From: a bacterium
GTDB taxonomy: Bacteria; CSSED10-310; JAFGSJ01
DNA: 64,000 bases
Assembly (NCBI GenBank): GCA_016934675.1
Contig: JAFGSJ010000024.1
Location: 85,334 to 149,333 of the forward strand
Direction of reading: 5' to 3'
Below are positions 41,790-50,914 of the stretch, piece after piece. The position numbers were made by a program, and so were the translations under genes. The notes under the pieces were generated by a model. It saw only the letters and a program-made list of their open reading frames with translations. It had not been told where the DNA came from and made no database searches. Every line of letters starts with the position of its first letter. Position 1 is the first letter of the stretch.

Positions 41790-42377
41790 ATGAAAAAAGT
41801 GAAAAAACAGGTGGAAAGAGTCAATGAAGACAAATCGCGCGAGACCGAATTACTGCTGCTTGCGCATCTTGATTCTTTGTACAATGCGGCATTGCGTCTA
41901 AGTCGCAGTCCATCAGATGCAGAGGACCTGGTCCAGGAAACATATTACAAAGCCTTTCGTTATTTCGATCAACTCCGGGAAATGTCAAGTATTCGTACAT
42001 GGCTTTTTCATATTTTAAAGAATACTTATATTAACAGTTACTGGAAGAAACAGAAGGACCCGGACACGGTAGATATCGATAATCTTGAAATCACTATGGA
42101 TTATGTGGGTGATGAGCAATATAGTTTTTTAGCGAATTTGGATGATTATAAGTTGAAGACGGTTTTTCATGATGAAGTCAAATTGGCTCTGGATAAGCTA
42201 CCTTACGACTACAAGCTATGCATCATCCTTCGGGATATCGAGGGTTTTTCCTATAAGGAAATAGCAGAAATAGTGGGCGATCCTCTGGGGACGATCATGT
42301 CCCGTTTGCATCGAGCAAGAAAAATACTATATTTACAGTTATTGGATTATGCACATAAACATGGATACATACAGTGA
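41790..42377 (+). CDS. ECF-type RNA polymerase sigma factor
   Basis: LYNAALRLSRSPSDAEDLVQETYYKAFRYFDQ; LDKLPYDYKLCIILRDIEGFSYKEIAEIVGDPLGTIMSRLHRARKIL. Confidence 0.93.
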   Translation: MKKVKKQVERVNEDKSRETELLLLAHLDSLYNAALRLSRSPSDAEDLVQETYYKAFRYFDQLREMSSIRTWLFHILKNTYINSYWKKQKDPDTVDIDNLEITMDYVGDEQYSFLANLDDYKLKTVFHDEVKLALDKLPYDYKLCIILRDIEGFSYKEIAEIVGDPLGTIMSRLHRARKILYLQLLDYAHKHGYIQ

Positions 42378-42389
42378 AGGATTGGTTGG

Positions 42390-42947
42390 ATGACAGAATC
42401 GAGATTTCGGACCTTTAATCAACTGCCGGAGATGATAATGTTCTCACCGTTTTTTTTCAGGATTCGCCTGGTCCTGGTCGCATTGTTTATCATGATCTGG
42501 GCAGGATGTAGCCCATCAGGACATACTGATCTGGTCAATGTCAGTGCTGCACCCGATTTTTCATTACAAACCCTTTCAGGAAAAACCGTCTCTCTGTCAG
42601 AACTGCGGGGCAAGGTGGTCCTGCTCAATTTCTGGGCGACCTGGTGTAGACCCTGCCACATGGAAATACCCTATTTAAAAAGCCTCTATAAAAGCTTCGA
42701 TCTTAACCAGTTCGAGATTCTAGCCATTTCAGACGAAGGACGACAGAAAATTCACCCCTTTGTCGAGAAATATGAATTGCCCTATCCAGTTTTATTGGCC
42801 TCCCAATCACTCATAAGGGAATATAATATTCGGGCGTATCCGACACTCTATCTGATCGATAAAGAAGGTATCATCCAATATAAATGGGAAGGCCTGCATT
42901 CTGAACAAACCCTCTCAAAAGCAATCAAGCAACTTATCGAAGGTTAA
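42390..42947 (+). CDS. TlpA/ResA-family thiol-disulfide oxidoreductase, lipoprotein
   Basis: Lipobox-like MIWAGCSPSG; PDFSLQTLSGKTVSLSELRGKVVLLNFWATWCRPCHMEIPYL. Confidence 0.92.
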   Translation: MTESRFRTFNQLPEMIMFSPFFFRIRLVLVALFIMIWAGCSPSGHTDLVNVSAAPDFSLQTLSGKTVSLSELRGKVVLLNFWATWCRPCHMEIPYLKSLYKSFDLNQFEILAISDEGRQKIHPFVEKYELPYPVLLASQSLIREYNIRAYPTLYLIDKEGIIQYKWEGLHSEQTLSKAIKQLIEG

Positions 42948-42972
42948 ACAGTACACTGGACCGGAGTGATCT

Positions 42973-43203
42973 GTGCAGTCCACAGAAATAACATTACGAG
43001 TATCGATGAAGGATTTGGTTTACCTGTTGACAATTATGGCAGGTTACGATCATTTAGCGAGTATCAGGACCCTGGATCCCTCAACAGGTAAGGTTTTAAT
43101 CCACACATCAGCCCAGTGCCGCCAGCAGGTTCTGGATATACTCGCATCTTTGATCCCAGAATTGTACTGGCAATTCTGGGATGACCTATCCCTCCAAGAT
43201 TGA
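42973..43203 (+). CDS. DUF4911-like small protein
   Basis: QSTEITLRVSMKDLVYLLTIMAGYDHLASIRTLDPSTGKVLIHTSAQCRQQVLDILASL; GTG start. Confidence 0.65.
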   Translation: MQSTEITLRVSMKDLVYLLTIMAGYDHLASIRTLDPSTGKVLIHTSAQCRQQVLDILASLIPELYWQFWDDLSLQD

Positions 43204-43246
43204 TGACACAATCTCATCGATTAATCGTTTTTGAGCGAGCAGAATA

Positions 43247-45484
43247 ATGCACATGGCAATAATCAAGAAGGACCGATTATATTGTTTATTGTTCTTCAAA
43301 ATGCTTTATTTGTTCCTGATTATCACGATGATCGGGTCCGAGATTAAAGTATCTCATGCGGTCGCGTCGAGAGAAACTGAGTGTCCCCAATTGATCCAGG
43401 AAGCAGTCCAATCGTATCGTGACGGTAAGTATGCAGAATGCATCAAGCGGTTGAAGAAATACATAGCCGGTCACAATCACAAGGACAGCTGGTTAAGACG
43501 GACCTATGTCGTTATGGCGCTGTCTTTCGAACAGATTGATGCCGCTAAAGCTTTGCCCTACTGGGACTATATCTCCCGCAATCGTTCTGTGCTCAGTGAT
43601 TACGCCCTTTTTAGAAAAGCACGCTTACTGGAACAGCTGAATATGAAGAGAGAAGCCTTGGCAAATTATGAAAAACTGATCAAGGCATTTCCGGACAGCA
43701 GCTATATTGCTCGTTGTCAACAACCACAGGTCAGGCTCAATCTGGACTTGGATAATTTCAAGGCAGCCCGTATGCTCCTTGAACAGGGTATATTGAAAGA
43801 TGATATTCCACAGGAAAAACTATTGTGGGCACAATGCTTCATAGGTCTGCGCCAATTCGAGCAGGCCAGACCTATCCTTGGTCAGCTTATTCTGGATTTT
43901 CCCCTGACTTCTGAAGCTCGTGCAGCAGAGAAACTTCTCTCGACCTGGTCGGAACATGGTGCAATGGACGAACTCAATCTCTCTCTGAATGATCATACCA
44001 AGCGTCTTCGCCTTTTTCTCGATAATGACTTCTATGGACCAGCCTATTCAGAAACGGAAACAATGCTCAAAAAACATGAAAAGGAGATACAAAGGGAGCC
44101 GGGCATCCTGGTTTTATGTGCTCGCAGCTTCTATCACAGAAAAGAATATGATCAAGCCGGGCATTTACTGGAACAAATCAATCACAAGTCCGATAGCCCT
44201 GAAATGCCCGAGATACTTTCTTTATTGGCCCGAATCGCCTGGAAGAAAAATGAATCTGTTCAAGCTATTTCACTCTTTAGGACTGTCCAAGCACGGTGGC
44301 CATTTCATCCCATGACCGCACATCTGGCCCTCTTTCTGGCAGGCTGGCTCGAGGAGGATGCACGGTTCTCGGACGCCCTCTCCTTGCTCAATATGATTGA
44401 TTTATCCTCTCTGCCCGAGGATATTCGGGAAACGTGCCTCTGGAAGAAAGCGTGGTTTCTTTATTTGACCAAACATTATTACCTGGCCAGCAGTTATCTG
44501 AATATGCTGGTATCAGAATATACTCGATCAGTAGAGGCACATAAGTATCGATATTGGCTGGGTAAAACAAGACTGGCTATGAATGAGATTCAGTCAGCGT
44601 GTGATCAGCTCGAATCGATACAACAAACAAGTCTGGGTGGCTATTATTCACTGAGAAGCCAGTACCTGATTGAGAGATTTTGTGCCCAGAATCATAACGA
44701 ACGAATACCACTTTCCGACTGGACATGCAGCCGGATCGGTCAAGCTCTCATGCCTGTAAGTTTCGATAATCTGGTTTCAACGGATTTCTGGCAACGCAGT
44801 CTCGAGTTTGAACAGATTGGTCTGTACTTTGAAGCAGCATCCGAATTACACTCTTTGTCCGAACAGCTTCCGGAATGCATTTTTCTGCAGTGGAAACAAG
44901 CTGAACATTATTATTTGGCTCAAGATTACAATCGTTCAATACCGCTTTTTCGGAATATATATTCCTATCTGGAGCAACGCCATCATGCGTTTTCGAGTAC
45001 AGAGTTGCAATCAAGAATATATCCCCTGGATTATCACCAGCTCATAATGGCCGAAGCAACAAGAAACAGTCTTGAACCATCCTTGATAGCAGCCTTAATC
45101 CTTCAGGAGAGTTCCTTTCGAGATCAAGTCCGTTCGCCCGCAGGTGCGCTCGGGCTCATGCAGATTATGCCCAAAGTCGGTAAGTGGTTGGCTTCTCGTG
45201 CTCACATGAAACAGTATCGAAAATCATGGCTACTGAATGCTGACACTAATATCAAACTGGGAACGGATATGGTCCGCTGGCTCGATGACCTGTTCAACCA
45301 TGATCAGATTGCGGTTATCGCAGCCTATAATGCCGGACGTGGCAGGGTCCTGCAATGGCAGCAACGCTTTCAAACTGAGGATAATGATGTTTTTATCGAA
45401 TTGATCCCGTTCGCAGAAACACAGCTCTTCGTCAAGCTGGTTATGCGAAATCAGGAGCACTATCGAACACTGCACGGTCTTTAA
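43247..45484 (+). CDS. Soluble lytic murein transglycosylase family with TPR superhelix
   Basis: IAALILQESSFRDQVRSPAGALGLMQIMPKVGKWLA; AVIAAYNAGRGRVLQWQQ; N-terminal helical repeats. Confidence 0.93.
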   Translation: MHMAIIKKDRLYCLLFFKMLYLFLIITMIGSEIKVSHAVASRETECPQLIQEAVQSYRDGKYAECIKRLKKYIAGHNHKDSWLRRTYVVMALSFEQIDAAKALPYWDYISRNRSVLSDYALFRKARLLEQLNMKREALANYEKLIKAFPDSSYIARCQQPQVRLNLDLDNFKAARMLLEQGILKDDIPQEKLLWAQCFIGLRQFEQARPILGQLILDFPLTSEARAAEKLLSTWSEHGAMDELNLSLNDHTKRLRLFLDNDFYGPAYSETETMLKKHEKEIQREPGILVLCARSFYHRKEYDQAGHLLEQINHKSDSPEMPEILSLLARIAWKKNESVQAISLFRTVQARWPFHPMTAHLALFLAGWLEEDARFSDALSLLNMIDLSSLPEDIRETCLWKKAWFLYLTKHYYLASSYLNMLVSEYTRSVEAHKYRYWLGKTRLAMNEIQSACDQLESIQQTSLGGYYSLRSQYLIERFCAQNHNERIPLSDWTCSRIGQALMPVSFDNLVSTDFWQRSLEFEQIGLYFEAASELHSLSEQLPECIFLQWKQAEHYYLAQDYNRSIPLFRNIYSYLEQRHHAFSSTELQSRIYPLDYHQLIMAEATRNSLEPSLIAALILQESSFRDQVRSPAGALGLMQIMPKVGKWLASRAHMKQYRKSWLLNADTNIKLGTDMVRWLDDLFNHDQIAVIAAYNAGRGRVLQWQQRFQTEDNDVFIELIPFAETQLFVKLVMRNQEHYRTLHGL

Positions 45485-45570
45485 ACATAGTCCGATTTCT
45501 GAGTGACATTCTCGTCCGGATGATGAATGAGAATATAGGAACATAGCTGCGCACGTTGATTAATGAAACC

Positions 45571-45930
45571 AAAAGCACCACAGATTTCACAGATGCCACA
45601 GATTTTTTTCCAATTTTACTATGCGAAATCTGGCTTTTTCATCTGCGAAATCTGGAACTACTTATGAGAAAAGAAGAAAGAGATCCAAAGACCTATACAA
45701 GTATTGGCGTAGCCATGGAAGTCCACCGTTTCATGGGACCCGGCCATCTTGAGGCAAGGTATCAGGAATGCTTGGAAGTGGATAGGTGTCTTTAAAGAAG
45801 ATACAATCAGGCAAGACAAAAACAGAATGAACAGAGAAGGTCCAAAAAATGAATTTAACTGATAAAAAGGCAGATTTCGCAGATAAAAATCTGTGCTATC
45901 TGCGGAATCTGTGGTGATTTTTTGCTTTTA
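45571..45930. mobile_element. MITE-like element: nested inverted repeats flanking a truncated GxxExxY gene
   Basis: Outer arms 45577-45606 and 45886-45915 (26/30 identical as inverted repeats); inner arms ATCTGCGAAATCTGG 45641-45655 and GGCAGATTTCGCAGAT 45869-45884; AAAAGC at both extreme ends. Confidence 0.55.
45664..45795 (+). pseudogene. Truncated GxxExxY-family (PD-(D/E)XK-like) protein
   Basis: MRKEERDPKTYTSIGVAMEVHRFMGPGHLEARYQECLEVDRCL*: contains GHLEARY (GxxExxY) but ends after 43 aa. Confidence 0.7.
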
Positions 45931-46183
45931 ACCTCAAACTTTGAAATTCCGATACTGTAAATTGAAGTCATCTTTATTGACTCAAAAAAGGGTTTGTCTT
46001 TAACTGCATTCTATGGTATTGATTATTCTGCGTTGCAGCATTGAAAAGATCGAGGGTCAGGAGTGAGAATCCAGAAGTGGCCTGGCTGATGAGGTCAAGA
46101 AGTCGAGATATAAAGCGGTTGAATGACCGTAGGAATACCGATATCAGGGGTAAATAATAAACATCGCGCGAAGGAGGAATTGG

Positions 46184-47233
46184 ATGGACGTAGGAATCGT
46201 AGGATATGGTGCATTCATGCCGAGAAACCGGATTAAGGTGGAGGAGATCGCCAAGGTATGGGGCGCCGATGCACCAAGCTACAAAAAGGGACTAATGCTG
46301 GAGGAGAAGTCAGTGCCCTCACCCGATGAGGATACGATTACTTTATCGGTGGAGGCGGCCCGGAATGCGTTGAAACGGGCCCAAATCGATCCCCAGGAGA
46401 TTGGCGCGGTTTACGTTGGGAGTGAATCTCACCCCTATGCGGTCAAACCGAGTGGAACGGTGGTAGCCGAGGCGTTAGGCGCGACCCCTCTCGTGCATTG
46501 TGCTGATTTTGAGTTTGCCTGTAAAGCCGGTTCTGAAGCGATGTATGTTATTTACAGTCAGGTCCGTGCCGGCACGATCAAATATGGCCTGGCGATAGGT
46601 GGTGACACCTCGCAAGGTGCTCCCGGTGACGCTTTGGAGTATTCAGCCAGTGCTGGTGCGGCAGCATATATCTTCGGTACGGATAAATTGGTGGCTGTCT
46701 GTGAGCATACTCATTCATTCATGACCGATACACCTGATTTCTGGCGGCGTGAGTATATGCATTATCCCTGCCATGGTGGACGATTTACCGGTGAGCCGGC
46801 TTATTTCAAGCATGTCTTGGGCTGTGCTCGGGGACTTCTCGAAAAGAGTGGGACCAAACCGTCCGATTACGCATTTGCCGTTTTTCATCAACCGAATGGT
46901 AAATTTCCTTTACGAGCGGGTCAGATGCTGGGTTTCAGTCGCGAGCAAATCGAACAGGGGCGTCTGGTCCCGAAATTGGGCAACACCTATTCAGGTTCGT
47001 CGCCCATGGGCTTGACCGCGGTTCTGGATGTAGCAAAACCGGGTGACCTGATATTCATGGTTTCATATGGTTCGGGAGCCGGGAGTGATGGTTTCATCTT
47101 CCGGGCGACGGACCGAATACGTGAGGTCCAGGATAAGGCAGCTCATACTCGTCATTTACTCGATCAAAACAAGATTTATCTGACCTACGGTATCTACGCG
47201 AAGTACCGGAGAAAAATCAGGAAAGCGGAGTAG
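46184..47233 (+). CDS. Archaeal-type hydroxymethylglutaryl-CoA synthase family protein
   Basis: [59 protein letters not shown] (Cys); FHQPNGKFP (His); SD AAGGAGG. Confidence 0.92.
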   Translation: MDVGIVGYGAFMPRNRIKVEEIAKVWGADAPSYKKGLMLEEKSVPSPDEDTITLSVEAARNALKRAQIDPQEIGAVYVGSESHPYAVKPSGTVVAEALGATPLVHCADFEFACKAGSEAMYVIYSQVRAGTIKYGLAIGGDTSQGAPGDALEYSASAGAAAYIFGTDKLVAVCEHTHSFMTDTPDFWRREYMHYPCHGGRFTGEPAYFKHVLGCARGLLEKSGTKPSDYAFAVFHQPNGKFPLRAGQMLGFSREQIEQGRLVPKLGNTYSGSSPMGLTAVLDVAKPGDLIFMVSYGSGAGSDGFIFRATDRIREVQDKAAHTRHLLDQNKIYLTYGIYAKYRRKIRKAE

Positions 47234-47243
47234 GAGGTGGGTA

Positions 47244-48401
47244 ATGCGTGAAGTGGCGGTAATTGGTGTTGGTATGACCAACTTTGGTGAACTCTGGGAG
47301 AAATCGCTCCGGAATATTTGGGTAGAAGCGGCTATGGCCGCTATGAAAGATGCCGGTGTGGACCGGATCGACTCTTTTTACGTTGGCTGCATGTCGGGTG
47401 GTTTATTTGTCGGTCAAGAGCATCTCGGCTCGGTCTTAGCCGATTATTTGGGTATTTGCCCGGTCCCGGGGACTCGGGTCGAGTCAGCCTGTGCCTCGGG
47501 TGCTTTGGCTTTTCGTCTCGGGTTTATGGAGGTTGCTTCGGGAATAAGTGATCTGGTCATGGTCTCGGGTGTCGAGAAAATGACCGATGTTTCCGGAGAT
47601 GAGGCGACGTACGCACTGGCTACGGCAGCAGATATGGAATACGAGGGTTATCATGGCGTCACTTTTCCCGGTCTGTATGCCATGATTGCTCGGGCCCACA
47701 TGACCAAATACGGTACAACCCGCGAACAACTGGCCCAAGTCGCGGTCAAAAACCATGCTCACGGTGCTCTGAATCCACGGGCTCAATATCCTTTCACCGT
47801 GACGATAGAACAGGTGATCAATTCGGTTAAGGTCGCGGAACCCTTGAACATTCTCGATTGTTCTCCGATAACAGATGGTGCGGCAGCGGCGATCCTATGC
47901 CCGGCTGATCGGATCAAGGAATTCAGCACACGACCTTTGATCAGGGTGAGTGGCTCGGGTCATGCCTCCGATACAATTGCGCTCCACTCCCGGAAAGATA
48001 TCACCTGGTTATCCGCGGTCGAGCAGGCGGGCAAACGTGCATATGCCATGGCCGGTGTCGGACCGAAAGATATCGATTTTGCCGAGGTCCACGATTGTTT
48101 CACCATTGCTGAAATCTGTATACTCGAAGCCCTGGGTTTTGTTGAACCAGGTCAAGGTGGTCCGGCGACCATGCAGGGCCGGACAGCTCGGACTGGCCAG
48201 ATACCGATCAATCCGTCCGGTGGTCTGAAATCAAAAGGTCATCCGGTCGGGGCTTCAGGAATAGCCCAGATTGTAGAATGTGTCGAACAATTGCGTGGGG
48301 AAGCCGGTAAACGGCAGCTCGATCATGCCCGACGTGCCCTGGCTCAAAACATGGGCGGCAGCGGTGGCAGCTCACTGGTTCATATTCTGGAGGTGGTCTA
48401 A
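47244..48401 (+). CDS. Archaeal-type thiolase (acetyl-CoA acetyltransferase family)
   Basis: [65 protein letters not shown]. Confidence 0.92.
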   Translation: MREVAVIGVGMTNFGELWEKSLRNIWVEAAMAAMKDAGVDRIDSFYVGCMSGGLFVGQEHLGSVLADYLGICPVPGTRVESACASGALAFRLGFMEVASGISDLVMVSGVEKMTDVSGDEATYALATAADMEYEGYHGVTFPGLYAMIARAHMTKYGTTREQLAQVAVKNHAHGALNPRAQYPFTVTIEQVINSVKVAEPLNILDCSPITDGAAAAILCPADRIKEFSTRPLIRVSGSGHASDTIALHSRKDITWLSAVEQAGKRAYAMAGVGPKDIDFAEVHDCFTIAEICILEALGFVEPGQGGPATMQGRTARTGQIPINPSGGLKSKGHPVGASGIAQIVECVEQLRGEAGKRQLDHARRALAQNMGGSGGSSLVHILEVV

Positions 48402-48790
48402 TGTCAGTCCCAAAATATTGGCGTGAAATCCCGCAACGCTATCGGCTCGAAGCGGGAAAATGTAAAAAATGCGGCAAACTTCATTACCCGCCCCGTTTAA
48501 TCTGTGATGCCTGTAAATCCGAGGAATTCGAGCTGGTCCGCTGTGCCGATGAAGCGACGATTATCTCCTACACAGTCATACATACCCCTCCGAGTCAATT
48601 CAAGGACCAGGCACCCTACGCTATCGCTATTATCGAAACAAGTGATGGTTTGCGGACCATGATGCAAGTCGCGGATAGTGATGGGTCCGATTTGGCCATC
48701 GGCAAAAAAGTCAGGTTGCAATTCCGTAAAATTCAAGAGGAAGGCCAATCGGGTATTATCGCTTACGGTCACAAAGCTTCGCTCGTTTAA
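48401..48790 (+). CDS. DUF35 Zn-ribbon/OB-fold protein
   Basis: YRLEAGKCKKCGKLHYPPRLICDACKSEEFELV; stop/start overlap with the thiolase. Confidence 0.93.
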   Translation: MSVPKYWREIPQRYRLEAGKCKKCGKLHYPPRLICDACKSEEFELVRCADEATIISYTVIHTPPSQFKDQAPYAIAIIETSDGLRTMMQVADSDGSDLAIGKKVRLQFRKIQEEGQSGIIAYGHKASLV

Positions 48791-48799
48791 CCGGCACAA

Positions 48800-48832
48800 T
48801 GTGGGGGAATAGTATGCCTTCCCCCACATTTT
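48800..48832 (+). terminator. Rho-independent terminator/attenuator between DUF35 and enoyl-CoA hydratase genes
   Basis: Perfect 10-bp stem TGTGGGGGAA / TTCCCCCACA, 9-nt loop, TTTT. Confidence 0.8.
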
Positions 48833-48873
48833 CCGATCGTTTCGACTATTCGGATTCGATGGAAAGGGCACGT

Positions 48874-49680
48874 ATGAATGAATACAAGTATATCGAACTC
48901 GAAGAAAAGGATCAGGTCCTCTGGTTGTGGTTGAACCGTCCCGATCTGCGCAATGCCTTTAATGATGCCATGATTACCGAAATTCATGAGATCGTTTCCG
49001 GGATCGGACAAGCTACGACCGTGCGGGTACTGGTCCTGGCAGCGCGGGGCAATGCATTTTGTGCCGGTGCAGACCTGGCCTGGATGAAAAAGGTAATCGA
49101 TTATGATTATGCCCACAATTATAAGGAATCCATGGCCCTGGCTGAAATGCTCTGGACACTTCATGATCTCGATGTTCCCACCCTTGCCTTGATCCATGGC
49201 CCTGCCGTAGGGGGCGGCCTTGGCTTGATTGCCGCCTGTGATTTTGCCCTGGCCTCAGAGACAGCCTGGTTCAAATTGTCAGAAGTCAAACTGGGACTTG
49301 CACCAGCCGTGATATCTCCCTTTCTCATCGAGAAAATGGGCGATCGGACCTGTCGTGAATTGTTCTTGACCGGTCGAAAGATATCAGCCAATCAAGCTCA
49401 TACATTTGGGCTGGTTAATGAAGTCGTCCCACCTGATCGACTCGAAAACACTCTCGGGTCATATATCGCCGAATTGAAAACAAGTGCCCCCAACGCAATC
49501 GCTGCCTGTAAAAAGTTGTTAAAGCAGGTGCCACACAGCGATCTTTCCCGGATCAAGGATTTTACCGCCCAAATGATCGCTCAACTCCGTAGTGGTCGTG
49601 AAGGACAGGAGGGTATGAAAGCATTTCTCGAAAAACGGGAACCGAACTGGGACCTTTCTACCGATAAATCTCGTACTTGA
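48874..49680 (+). CDS. Enoyl-CoA hydratase/isomerase family (methylglutaconyl-CoA hydratase-like)
   Basis: LWLWLNRPDLRNAFNDAMI; LVLAARGNAFCAGADLAWMKK; IHGPAVGGGLGLIAACDFALASETAWFKLSEVKLGLAPAVISPF. ATG 48874 preceded by GGAAAGG; the track start at 48799 lies in the terminator. Confidence 0.93.
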   Translation: MNEYKYIELEEKDQVLWLWLNRPDLRNAFNDAMITEIHEIVSGIGQATTVRVLVLAARGNAFCAGADLAWMKKVIDYDYAHNYKESMALAEMLWTLHDLDVPTLALIHGPAVGGGLGLIAACDFALASETAWFKLSEVKLGLAPAVISPFLIEKMGDRTCRELFLTGRKISANQAHTFGLVNEVVPPDRLENTLGSYIAELKTSAPNAIAACKKLLKQVPHSDLSRIKDFTAQMIAQLRSGREGQEGMKAFLEKREPNWDLSTDKSRT

Positions 49681-49708
49681 CCAATATCGAGTATTTTGTG
49701 AGTAACTC

Positions 49709-50152
49709 ATGAAAATTTCCACGAAATCACGCTACGGAATCCGTGCCCTGTATGATTTGGCTGTCCATCAGGCTGATGGACCGGTCCAGCTCCGTGATAT
49801 CGCCAAACGACAGAATATCTCTGAAAAGTATCTCGAACAATTGATGGCCCGATTAAAAACACATGGATTACTGAATAGTGTCCGCGGTCCTCATGGCGGT
49901 TACTTATTGGCCAAACCTGCATCGTCCATAAAAATCATCGAGATTTTTGAAATCCTCGAAGGCCCGATCGAGCCTGTACCGTGCAATGCAGCTCATTTTC
50001 ATTGCCAGAATACCTCTTTGTGCGCTGCCAATGACCTTTGGGAAAAACTGCTCTCCAGTGTCAGAGATATCCTTGAAAGCACAACCCTGGCTGATATGGC
50101 TGCTCTCCATCAGAACAAACAATCGCAATGGACCAATATGTACCATATTTGA
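49709..50152 (+). CDS. Rrf2-family transcriptional regulator with putative Fe-S cysteines
   Basis: MKISTKSRYGIRALYDLAVHQADGPVQLRDIAKRQNISEKYLEQLMARLKTHGLLNSVRGPHGGYLLAKP; PCNAAHFHCQNTSLC. Confidence 0.95.
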   Translation: MKISTKSRYGIRALYDLAVHQADGPVQLRDIAKRQNISEKYLEQLMARLKTHGLLNSVRGPHGGYLLAKPASSIKIIEIFEILEGPIEPVPCNAAHFHCQNTSLCAANDLWEKLLSSVRDILESTTLADMAALHQNKQSQWTNMYHI

Positions 50153-50160
50153 GGAGGACC

Positions 50161-50235
50161 ATGCTGAATACTCGTCCCGAGGTATGGAACTATGACTCAT
50201 CTTTCACCGATACACCGGCAGGGAGTAGATTATGA
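50161..50235 (+). CDS. Possible 24-aa small ORF, translationally coupled (ATGA) to the next gene
   Basis: GAGGAGG SD 8 nt upstream; MLNTRPEVWNYDSSFTDTPAGSRL*; stop 50233-50235 overlaps ATG 50232. Confidence 0.4.
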   Translation: MLNTRPEVWNYDSSFTDTPAGSRL

Positions 50236-50441
50236 ATAAAGACGTGTCAAAACCAGACCAGACTACACTGACTGAGTTATTGACTCAGAACTGTGGTAAA
50301 ACGGTTAAGTTCTGTCTGGGAGAGAATGTCTCCATTCAGGGCATCATCAGTGAAGTTCATGAGGATTATGTGATTATTCAGCGCGAACCCGTTACCATTA
50401 TCAGACTGGATAAAATCATCTGGTTCCAGTTTTTCGATTAG
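50232..50441 (+). CDS. LSm/SH3-barrel-like small protein (DUF2642/YuzF-like)
   Basis: LLTQNCGKTVKFCLGENVSIQGIISEVHEDYVIIQREPVTIIRLDKIIWFQFF. Confidence 0.55.
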   Translation: MNKDVSKPDQTTLTELLTQNCGKTVKFCLGENVSIQGIISEVHEDYVIIQREPVTIIRLDKIIWFQFFD

Positions 50442-50462
50442 AGAAGCCACACTTCGAATCGC

Positions 50463-50837
50463 TTATTTGATCAACTCCTTGATCGTTGCCCGCAATTCCC
50501 AGAAATTATAGGGTTTTTCGAAAAAAGCGTTACAACCAGCTTCCTCAGCCTTTTTCCGCTCATCAGGCATGATCTGAGAAGTAATGGCGATGATAGGAAT
50601 TTGGGCCGTATCCGGATCACTCTTCAGAATTTTGGTCGCTTCATAACCATCCATCTTGGGCATGATCATATCCATGAGAATAACGGCCGGCTTGTCATTT
50701 CTGGCAATATCGATGGCCATGGCCCCATCATGGGCCTCTATCGGTTGAAATCCGAGCCTTTTCATGGCGTCGCAGATCAATCGCCTGATAAAGGAAGAGT
50801 CATCTACTATCAGTGCTTTCATACTAAATCCGCTCAA
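50463..50837 (-). CDS. Stand-alone CheY-like response regulator receiver
   Basis: ALIVDDSSFIRRLICDAMKRLGFQPIEAHDG; VILMDMIMPKMDGYEATKIL; PIIAITSQ; FFEKPYNFWEL. Confidence 0.95.
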   Translation of the reverse strand: MSGFSMKALIVDDSSFIRRLICDAMKRLGFQPIEAHDGAMAIDIARNDKPAVILMDMIMPKMDGYEATKILKSDPDTAQIPIIAITSQIMPDERKKAEEAGCNAFFEKPYNFWELRATIKELIK

Positions 50838-50914
50838 TAAGAGATAGGTTCCTGAGATCGTCGCTCATATCAGTGCTAATGTAGCATTATTTTCAGGAAA
50901 AGCAAAGAAAAATA

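Noticed and set aside
45556-45663. N-terminal part of the 79-aa ORF before MRKEERD
   Set aside because: Translates the inverted-repeat arm (STTDFTDATDFFPILL...), not protein-like; the gene remnant starts at 45664.
45577-45915. CRISPR-like array from ATCTGTG repeats
   Set aside because: Repeats are short, irregular and inverted, with no spacer periodicity and no cas genes.
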